Shown here: positions 15,686-22,212 of the stretch, piece after piece
Layout of the letters: the number at the start of each line of letters is the position of its first letter
Position numbering within the stretch: the stretch's first letter is position 1
Source of the DNA: CAYMST01 sp964393115
GTDB taxonomy: Bacteria; Bacteroidota; Bacteroidia; Cytophagales; Cyclobacteriaceae
Length of the DNA: 41,810 bases
Assembly: GCA_964393115.1 (NCBI GenBank)
Contig: CAYMST010000010.1
Location: 1-41,810, forward strand
Reading direction: 5' to 3'
Program-made: the position numbers and the translations under genes
Notes under the pieces: generated by a model
The model's input: only the letters and a program-made list of their open reading frames with translations
What the model was told of the DNA's origin: nothing
Databases searched by the model: none

Positions 15686-16399
15686 ATGAAAATTCACGAT
15701 TTTGATATAAAAAAAGGGATATACAGTTTCGAGTTCAATGACCTGAACACAGAAAAACATTCACATCCTATTGTCGAAATCATAAGTGCAACAAATGGAA
15801 CATTTTCATTGCAATCAAACGAATGGACTAATGAAAACTTAGTGTTTGCAATTATCGATTCAAACACCAAACATAAAGTAGTTTCAAGGAACTGTTCAGT
15901 CAGAATGCTAATGTTGGAAAGTTACAATTCCCAATTATATGATTTCTTAAGAAACGAAGGAATAGAATTTCAAAATGGAGTTTTCTTAAAGTCTAGCTTT
16001 GTGAAGAAAGAGGAGTTGTTTTCAGGAATCAAGAAACTTGCTTTAACAAAAGACTTAAAAACACCAACAGATAAACGAATTGGTGACAGCATAAAATTCA
16101 TTGAAGAAAATGAACTTGAATACAAAAACCTCATGTCAGAATTGACCTCACAAGTATTTTTATCTGATAGTAGGCTTTCTCACCTTTTCAAAGAGCATAT
16201 CGGAATATCAATTAAAAAATATCTTGTCTGGAACAAATTACGGCAAGCAATAAACCTGTATTTAAATGAACAGACCAACTTAACAGACGTTTCCTTGCAG
16301 AGTGGATTTTTTGATCAAGCTCACTTGTCCAATTCCTTTAAAAATGTCTTAGGCGTAAGCCCATCAAAAGCCTACAATAGCAGAATCATACAATCATAG
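15686..16399 (+). CDS. AraC family transcriptional regulator; cassette 6
   Basis: A 237-residue protein. The N-terminal ~130 residues form a cupin-like sensor part (histidines in EKHSHPIVEII, about 22-32). The C-terminal ~95 residues are an AraC double helix-turn-helix, seen as VFLSDSRLSHLFKEHIGISIKKYLVWNKLRQA and then VSLQSGFFDQAHLSNSFKNVLGVSPSKAY with the typical FxDQAHxxxxFK..G.SP pattern. I start at the ATG at 15686 because the upstream GTG (15668) lies in the recombination core. The GNAT gene follows after 40 bp and is the likely regulated or co-inherited partner. Confidence 0.88.
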   Translation: MKIHDFDIKKGIYSFEFNDLNTEKHSHPIVEIISATNGTFSLQSNEWTNENLVFAIIDSNTKHKVVSRNCSVRMLMLESYNSQLYDFLRNEGIEFQNGVFLKSSFVKKEELFSGIKKLALTKDLKTPTDKRIGDSIKFIEENELEYKNLMSELTSQVFLSDSRLSHLFKEHIGISIKKYLVWNKLRQAINLYLNEQTNLTDVSLQSGFFDQAHLSNSFKNVLGVSPSKAYNSRIIQS

Positions 16400-16439
16400 C
16401 TGTCTGCCAAACTTTAGTTTTGATCTCAAAACAAAGAAA

Positions 16440-16910
16440 ATGAGTGGACATATAAGATATGTAGAAAAGCAAGATCTACCAGAACTGAAGAAAGTACTTG
16501 ATTCGAGCGAATTGTTTCCTTCGTACTTGCTAGATGATATGATAAGTGATTATTTGAGCAATGAAAAATCAACTGATATTTGGTTTACAACAGTTGAACA
16601 AGGAAATCCAATTTCAATTGGCTACTGTGCACCCGAACGATTAACGGAAGGGACTTACAACCTTTATTTGATTGCAGTTCACAAAGACAAACAAGGAAAT
16701 GGAACTGGAAAGAAAATGACGGAATTCATAGAAGATGAGTTGAGAAAAAATGGTAACCGAATTTTAGTCGTAGAAACATCAGGAAAGCCTGAGTTTAAAT
16801 TGACACGTGAATTTTATGCAAAATGTAACTATGTCCAACAAGCAACAATTCCAGAATTTTATGAGGAAGGAGATGATAAAGTGATTTTCTGGAAGAAACT
16901 AGTAGAATAA
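16440..16910 (+). CDS. GNAT family N-acetyltransferase; cassette 6
   Basis: A 156-residue acetyl-CoA-dependent acetyltransferase. The acetyl-CoA-binding motif A is YLIAVHKDKQGNGTGKKM (about 76-93, with QGNGTG as the pyrophosphate loop), followed by a helix and the strand RILVVETSG, then REFYAKCNYVQQATIPEFYEEGDDKVIFWKKL as the usual end (FY..xGF-like, then DxVIFxK). The acceptor could be an antibiotic, a toxin or a protein and cannot be read from the sequence. It shares a cassette with the AraC regulator, and its stop is 3 bp before the attC-like site. Confidence 0.88.
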   Translation: MSGHIRYVEKQDLPELKKVLDSSELFPSYLLDDMISDYLSNEKSTDIWFTTVEQGNPISIGYCAPERLTEGTYNLYLIAVHKDKQGNGTGKKMTEFIEDELRKNGNRILVVETSGKPEFKLTREFYAKCNYVQQATIPEFYEEGDDKVIFWKKLVE

Positions 16911-16913
16911 ACT

Positions 16914-17031
16914 GCGTACAACAGGCACTAAGCTCCATCAGCTTACGTAGCTGTTTACAAAGAGTCCTACGAACTGATACTATTGGGACATAAGAAAGAT
17001 TAAGCCGACAGAGCTTAGTTTGACGTTAGTC
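16914..17031 (+). repeat. attC-like palindrome of cassette 6 (118 bp)
   Basis: Left arm GCGTACAACAGGC (16914-16926) is the exact reverse complement of the junction before cassette 6 (15650-15662). It is followed by ACTAAGCTC (16927-16935). Right arm GAGCTTAGT (17011-17019) pairs perfectly with that inner box, then TTGAC and the core GTTAGTC (17025-17031). The outer and inner boxes have unequal spacers (AGGC against TTGAC), like the extrahelical asymmetry of integron attC sites. This is the shortest and cleanest of the six and falls in the usual attC size range. Confidence 0.75.
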
Positions 17032-17119
17032 TGTGTACATTGGCAACAAATCATATTGTATAGACAGAACCTCCAAAACATATAAGCACACTGAACTAAT
17101 CAACTTAACCAAAGAATAA

Positions 17120-17329
17120 GTGACATTTGATTTATACGATACCAACAAAGCCTCTATCGATCCGTGCGTAAATTGTGGGGCATCCAGCAACTATCAAATC
17201 AATATTGTAACACCTGAACTGGATGAACAACTTTTGGATTCGGGAAAGTCTTCAGATGCTAGGATATCATACACGAAACGTTGCTTGTCAATCAAGCGTA
17301 GCTCCCCAATCGCTTCACCAATAGCGTGA
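17120..17329 (+). pseudogene. Possible truncated gene of a broken seventh cassette
   Basis: A plus-strand frame opening with GTG directly after a stop. It reads VTFDLYDTNKASIDPCVNCGASSNY and so on, with a Cys-x2-Cys pair, and runs into the 3' end of ccoI, where the last 38 bp lie on the opposite strand of that gene. It follows the seventh GTT core at 17025, is in the cassette orientation, and no returning core is found. It could be a cassette gene cut off when the array joined the cco locus, or a chance frame. Coding-like composition up to about residue 48 is the only support. Confidence 0.3.
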
Positions 17330-19643
17330 CATACCCGACTACGGTAACTGAACTCAAAGGCATTAGTATTGCTGAAAGAAGAGGGGTCAGGTTTCCTGTA
17401 ATGGCAAAAGATAGCCCAATGATATTGTACAGGAAAGACAGCAAGAACGCCGAAAAAACCACTAAACGAATTTTACGGCTGAAGCGCAGGTGATTCGCTA
17501 CTGAGGTAATTCCTTTTGAGGCCAGTATGGCATCACAGGCAGGTGAAAACTGATGAATGTCTTCTGCTACCGCAATGCCCACTTTTGCTTTTTTCAAAGC
17601 GCCCGCGTCGTTTAGACCGTCTCCTATCATAAGAGAATTGTTATTAGCATCGATGAATTCAAGCTTATCTTCTGGCTTTTGGTGGAAACGAAGCTCTTCG
17701 AAGAAAGGATCTAGTGTTTTCTTTTGTGCTTCATTGTCTCCCGATAATAAGGCGAGACGATAGTCTGTCTTTAGGTTATCGAGTAGCTGAAAAATTCCCT
17801 TTCGGTAGGTGTTTTGGATTTCAAACCTTCCGATTTTATTGTTTACCTCTACGAAGACCACTGAGTTTTGACTGGTGATGGTGTGTTGTCGGGTGACGAA
17901 CATCTCTGATCCCACTTTTATTTCGCTATCCGTGGTTATCGCAGTAAAGCCTTGGCCTGTATTTTCAATAAAGTTTAACAAGGACACTTTTTTATATTGT
18001 GGTAACGATTGAGCGATAACACGGCTTAACGGGTGACTTGAATTGTTCAATGCAGATTTGAGCACACACTTCTCGTGTTCTGTTAATGGGGTGCCGCTGT
18101 AGCTTACTGAGGCTGAGTTTTGGGTTAAGGTTCCCGTTTTATCAAATACAATGTTATTAATGTCCGCTAAGGACTCTACCACCTCAGCATTTTTCAGAAA
18201 AAGCCCCTTTTTTCCAAATTCGCGAAGAGCATGTCCGTAGGTAAAGGGCAGTACGAGTGCTAAAGCGCAAGGACACGCTACGATGAGGATGGCGGTCACC
18301 ACATCCCAGACTTGAGTGGTATCGACAAGCCACCAATAGGTGGCGGAAAGTAATGCGGTAGTGATAACGGAGACAGTGAAGTAACTGCTTATGCGGTCTA
18401 CCAAAGACTGGAAGTTCTTTTGAGGCCGCTTAAACGCCTCTTTGTTCCACAGTTGGGTCAGCTCGCTGTTACTAACTGACTTCAGCAGTGTAATGACTAG
18501 TTGTGTTCCTTTCTGTCGGCCACCAGCATATACTTTTTCGCCGGTAGATTTAGCTTTTGTGTTGGATTCTCCTGTCACAAAGCTGTAGTCGATATTCCCC
18601 TCTCCTCGTAATATCATGCCGTCCGCAGGAATGAGCTCATCGTTATGGATGACAATCGTGTCTCCTTTCTTCAACGCTTTGAGGTTTCGATGATATTCTT
18701 CCCCGTCAATTAAGCAAACGACAGAGATGGGAAAGTAGGAAGTATAGTCGCGATCGAAGGCAAGTGCATGGTATATTTTCTCTTGATACCAACGCCCAAT
18801 GAGCAGCAAAAACACTAAACCAGTTAGTGAGTCAATAAATCCGCTTCCCGTCTGTGTCCCGATTTCATATGCACTTCTAAGAAACAGTGTGAGGATGCCT
18901 AAAACAATGGGGACATCGACATTGAATGAAAGATGAAGAATCCCTTTCCAAGCTCTCGTAAAATATCCTTTGGCGGAAAAAAGAATTACTGGGATGGCCA
19001 AGAGTAAGTTTAACCACCCAAAGACTAGCTTAAAGTCCTCTGTAAGCAATAACTTTTGATCTAGGTACTCTGGCATACTGAGCAGCATGCTATTTCCAAA
19101 ACAGAAACCAGCAACGGCTATTTGCTTGGCAATACTTGATTTTTGCGCGTTTTTTTGTGACGGTTCATTCGCACTACCCAGCGCGATGGATGGAGGGTAT
19201 CCAAGTTGTGCGAGTAGCACCACAACTGTTTTTAAATCGATCTGATTAGAAAAAGTAATAGATATCTCTTTGCGTGTAAAGAAGACCTCTGATCGCAATA
19301 TGTGCTCATTTAGCTTGTTTAGGTGCTCGAGTAGAAAGATGCAAGAGCTGCAATGTATGCCGGGAAGTGAGAGTTTTACAACGGATATAACATCATCGGA
19401 GTAACTCAAGAGATCGTTGCAAATAGCTTTGTTATCCAGAAAAGCGAACTTTTGGGCTGCTTCCGATTCTGAAACGGATTTGTTGAGTGAAGAAACTATC
19501 GTGTGATGCCCATCAAGATTGGTGGACTGCAGAAGCTCATAAACCGTTCGACACCCCTCACAGCAAAAAGAGCCCAAACCGTTTTGTATAGTGCTTTCGC
19601 ATGGGTCACCGCAGTGACTACAAGTTGTTGATTTTGATGACAT
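17292..19643 (-). CDS. ccoI: Copper-transporting P1B-type ATPase CcoI/FixI
   Basis: A 783-residue heavy-metal P-type ATPase that exports Cu for cbb3 oxidase assembly. The N-terminus has a cysteine-rich zinc-ribbon-like region (CSHCGDPC, then FCCEGCRTVY, residues 8-35) and an HMA domain with GIHCSSC (Cys98, Cys101). Eight membrane helices are expected; the transport motif CPC is at about 457, the phosphorylated Asp in DKTGT at about 502, TGES in the actuator domain, SHPL in the nucleotide domain and MIGDGLNDAGAL in the hinge. The long Cys-rich N-terminus is typical of CcoI against CopA. In relatives this gene lies directly upstream of ccoS; here the cassette array intervenes. Confidence 0.95.
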   Translation of the reverse strand: MSSKSTTCSHCGDPCESTIQNGLGSFCCEGCRTVYELLQSTNLDGHHTIVSSLNKSVSESEAAQKFAFLDNKAICNDLLSYSDDVISVVKLSLPGIHCSSCIFLLEHLNKLNEHILRSEVFFTRKEISITFSNQIDLKTVVVLLAQLGYPPSIALGSANEPSQKNAQKSSIAKQIAVAGFCFGNSMLLSMPEYLDQKLLLTEDFKLVFGWLNLLLAIPVILFSAKGYFTRAWKGILHLSFNVDVPIVLGILTLFLRSAYEIGTQTGSGFIDSLTGLVFLLLIGRWYQEKIYHALAFDRDYTSYFPISVVCLIDGEEYHRNLKALKKGDTIVIHNDELIPADGMILRGEGNIDYSFVTGESNTKAKSTGEKVYAGGRQKGTQLVITLLKSVSNSELTQLWNKEAFKRPQKNFQSLVDRISSYFTVSVITTALLSATYWWLVDTTQVWDVVTAILIVACPCALALVLPFTYGHALREFGKKGLFLKNAEVVESLADINNIVFDKTGTLTQNSASVSYSGTPLTEHEKCVLKSALNNSSHPLSRVIAQSLPQYKKVSLLNFIENTGQGFTAITTDSEIKVGSEMFVTRQHTITSQNSVVFVEVNNKIGRFEIQNTYRKGIFQLLDNLKTDYRLALLSGDNEAQKKTLDPFFEELRFHQKPEDKLEFIDANNNSLMIGDGLNDAGALKKAKVGIAVAEDIHQFSPACDAILASKGITSVANHLRFSRKIRLVVFSAFLLSFLYNIIGLSFAITGNLTPLLSAILMPLSSVTVVGYVTLLVKRLGSYA

Positions 19644-19908
19644 GCTGCAGAGAGTTCGTTCGGGCCGTTGATTTCTTTAACCAGAACCACCTTTTACTTT
19701 GTTACTTGATATTTCATGCAATAATTGAAATAATAAGCATCCTAAGTAAGTACCGATGTCATTAGGAATTATGACTTTGGTCACTTAGTTAGATAGGGGG
19801 GCGGCGAATTAAAAGAATAAGTTAAGGTGTTTGGTGTGATTCTTTTGCTTAAAATCATTTTTTCAATGGAAATTTATGCCATAACTTTCATCAACTAAAA
19901 CTCAATTC

Positions 19909-21810
19909 ATGAATAAAATATCTAGATATGGAAGGCTAAACGTCTTCTTATTGATCGCCCTTTATCCATTTTTTTCCTTTTCAAGCCCTTATGATGCCTT
20001 TGGCCGACATGTTGGGGGTAACGCTCATTCTGAACAGAAAAGTGAAATACGGGCTTTATCAAATAGTACAGCGAATAATTTCTTATCTGAATCTAGTAAA
20101 TCCAATAGCGGACTTGTAGATACAGAATTCTCGACTTTGATTTCCACGGTATGGGATGATCTAAATGGAGACGGGCTGCGTGATACAAATGAACCAGGCA
20201 TTGCTGGCATTCGCGTGAATCTACTGGATAGGAAGAAACGGCAACTCCGTTATGCCTTATCGGACCAAAACGGTGAAGTCTTCTTCCATGGCCTTGATTC
20301 GAAAAAAAAATATATGCTCGAAGTCATCAGGCCAAACCAATATGCTTTTGCTCCATGCGGCATGGGAAATAATCCACTACTGGATAGTGATATCCTGGTA
20401 AGGAAAAATAGAACGACGTTCTTTAGAATCGAGCAGTCGGTTCATCGCGGGGTAGACATAGGACTTTGGTCGCCTGGGGCAATACTCTTAACTGTTTTTG
20501 ACGATTACAACGGTAACCATCAGCAGGACGAAGACGAACCTGGAATACCGGGTGTGACGATAAATCGTTTGACAGGAAATAATCAACCTTTGGAACAAGT
20601 CGTTTCGGGATATAGTGGGTTGGCCGTTTTTTTCAATATTACTCCTAATAAGCAAATGAAAATAGAGGTCGAAAAGCCTCAAGGAGCAACATTTGTCGCG
20701 CAAGGAGCTGGCGACGACGACCAATCAGATAGCGATATACGACCACGAAGTGGCCGCACAACAAGTTTTAAACTGATCGGTGGCGCAAAAGTAATGCAGT
20801 CGTTAGATGTTGGCCTTTGGATGCCAGGAACAGTAGAGTTTAAGGTTTTTGATGATTTAAATGGTGACGGTATACAAGGGATAAACGAACCTGGGCTGTC
20901 AGATATTGAGGTTCTCCTGCTTACGGGAAATAACGCTTTTTTGGATAAAACAATAACAGGCCCAACAGGGATAGCTGTTTTTCATGGTGTCCCAACCGGC
21001 AAATCACTAAAACTAGATGTGCAGGTTCCCGATCGTTATGCCGTAGCTCCTCGCGATCAGGGGGATGATGATTTTGATAGTGATATTAAAGAGTATACGG
21101 GCCGTACGGCTTCTTTTCAACTCAATCAGGGAAGTAGACGAATCACTCATTTGGATGGAGGGCTTTGGTCGCCAGGCCAGGTGGAGATGTTGGTGTTTGA
21201 GGATACGAACAGCAACGGCGTTCGGGACAGTTCAGAAGTGGGGCTTTCCGGTATTGCTGTAAGCTTACTAACTGGAAATAACGAGTTGCTCCAACTTACC
21301 ATTAGCGGCCAAGACGGGTTAGCTGTTTTTCATGATGTTACACCTAATAAATCCTATAAGATCGAGGTAGAAAAACCGTTTAACACTTTCTTAAGTCCCC
21401 AAGACCAGTCTTCCAACGACGATATAGATAGTGATGTATTTGTGCATACCGGCCGCACTCCTGTATTTCGAATGATAGGAGGTAATCAGTCGTTCACTCG
21501 GTTTGATGCCGGAGTTTCGTTTGACGCTCCTTCTGGTCGCTTGCTTTCTTTTGCTCATGGAGAAGCAATGAACAACGGGCCGAAAGTTGTGACATATCCG
21601 AATCCTGCTGATGACCACATGGTGATTTCGGGACTCGGAGATAAGTATCATCAAATCCATATCCTGTCCTTGGAAGGTAAGCTCTTACAGCGGTTTGGGA
21701 CGAATGGTCAGGGAATACACTTGTTGGATATAACTGATCTCAAAGCAGGGACGTATTTCATTCGGTTAGTTGGGGTGGATACGAGATATATTCGTTTTGT
21801 GAAGCAATAA
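19909..21810 (+). CDS. Secreted SdrD B-like repeat protein with T9SS sorting domain
   Basis: A 633-residue secreted protein. A signal peptide (about 1-27, ending FSFSS) is followed by four tandem SdrD-B/prealbumin-like repeats of about 115 residues starting near 74, 190, 306 and 422. Each has a calcium-loop-like start (DDLNGDGLRDTNEPGI and variants), a GLAVFH-type strand, a DDxxDSDI acid cluster, GRTxxF, and a closing GLWSPG. The last ~75 residues (from VVTYPNPADD, about 560) are a type IX secretion type A sorting domain, so it should be exported across the outer membrane and anchored or released. Such repeat rods usually serve as adhesin stalks. It stands alone, divergent from ccoI, with a 265-bp gap that I see nothing else in. 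Confidence 0.93.
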   Translation: MNKISRYGRLNVFLLIALYPFFSFSSPYDAFGRHVGGNAHSEQKSEIRALSNSTANNFLSESSKSNSGLVDTEFSTLISTVWDDLNGDGLRDTNEPGIAGIRVNLLDRKKRQLRYALSDQNGEVFFHGLDSKKKYMLEVIRPNQYAFAPCGMGNNPLLDSDILVRKNRTTFFRIEQSVHRGVDIGLWSPGAILLTVFDDYNGNHQQDEDEPGIPGVTINRLTGNNQPLEQVVSGYSGLAVFFNITPNKQMKIEVEKPQGATFVAQGAGDDDQSDSDIRPRSGRTTSFKLIGGAKVMQSLDVGLWMPGTVEFKVFDDLNGDGIQGINEPGLSDIEVLLLTGNNAFLDKTITGPTGIAVFHGVPTGKSLKLDVQVPDRYAVAPRDQGDDDFDSDIKEYTGRTASFQLNQGSRRITHLDGGLWSPGQVEMLVFEDTNSNGVRDSSEVGLSGIAVSLLTGNNELLQLTISGQDGLAVFHDVTPNKSYKIEVEKPFNTFLSPQDQSSNDDIDSDVFVHTGRTPVFRMIGGNQSFTRFDAGVSFDAPSGRLLSFAHGEAMNNGPKVVTYPNPADDHMVISGLGDKYHQIHILSLEGKLLQRFGTNGQGIHLLDITDLKAGTYFIRLVGVDTRYIRFVKQ

Positions 21811-21837
21811 GTAAAAGCTTTCTAATAGTAAACGGCG

Positions 21838-21951
21838 GCCATTATCCGCATGAGGGATCGCAGCGAGAAATCCCGCAGCGTTAGCGAGGAATTGAAGCGG
21901 AGAGCCCGACCCTTGCCTTGAAGCAATAGCTTCAGAGCAAGGGGCATGCCC
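21838..21951. repeat. Structured intergenic repeat with nested hairpins
   Basis: A 114-bp non-coding element of a type I recall as recurring between genes in Cytophagales genomes. GGGAT (21854-21858) pairs with ATCCC (21870-21874). CCCTTGC (21910-21916), GAAGC (21920-21924), GCTTC (21929-21933) and GCAAGGG (21937-21943) form a two-step hairpin. The element ends in the 10-bp palindrome GGGCATGCCC (21942-21951), also present in the attC-like site of cassette 2 at 12250-12259. It lies 28 bp after the stop of the preceding gene and may also act as its terminator. Confidence 0.6.
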
Positions 21952-22112
21952 AAATATTATAAAAACACTAAATCTGGGTTAAGAAGACACTGTTGGATCA
22001 ACAGATGAGCTATCATTTTTTGGTAATTAGCAGCGTGGTGCTATTTTTAGAGGATTGTTTCAAAATCTGATCAAGAGTTTGTTCACCATCGAGCTCTTTG
22101 TGTGATGCTTGA

Positions 22113-22181
22113 ACCACTTAACCCATAAGTTAACTATACAAAAGTGGTGGTTTGAGAACATATTGCTAGATTTTACATCGG
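22113..22181 (+). promoter_or_regulatory. Promoter and dyad upstream of the large-protein cluster
   Basis: TTTG (22151-22154), 19 bp, then TACATCGG (22174-22181) resemble the Bacteroidota -33 TTTG and -7 TAnnTTTG boxes. The latter ends 31 bp before the ATG at 22213. Upstream, ACCACTT (22113-22119) pairs with AAGTGGT (22142-22148), an operator-like dyad abutting the -33 box, with TTAAC / GTTAA nested inside. The stretch 22134-22200 is repeated in related form at 35453-35520 before the last gene of the cluster. The rest of the 400-bp gap, between 21952 and 22112, shows nothing I can name. Confidence 0.55.
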
Positions 22182-22212
22182 TTCTTAAGTAGACTTAATT
22201 GTAGCCATCGCT

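Larger units (their letters stand above)
10824..17031 (+). mobile_element. Integron-like gene cassette array without a visible integrase (six cassettes)
   Basis: Six units, each with one or two plus-strand genes. Each unit opens with a GTT-type core and closes with a long imperfect palindrome whose left end repeats the opening core as its reverse complement. Cassette starts are 10824, 11765, about 12493, 13308, 14694 and 15654; a seventh core is at 17025. Start/return pairs read by eye: GTTGTAGGGA with TCCCTACAAC (cassette 1), GTTATATGGC with GCCATATAAC (2), TCGTTAGCGTG with CACTCTAACGA, one mismatch (4), GTTAAGTGG with CCACTTAAC (5), GTTGTACGC with GCGTACAAC (6). Cassette 3 fits poorly. This is integron cassette logic: R'' is complementary to the start of the same circularised cassette. 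The array separates ccoS from ccoI. Confidence 0.75.

Noticed and set aside
10824..17031. A CRISPR array or a composite transposon
   Set aside because: Repeats are long, variable and separated by genes, there are no spacers or cas genes, and no transposase or flanking insertion sequences are seen.
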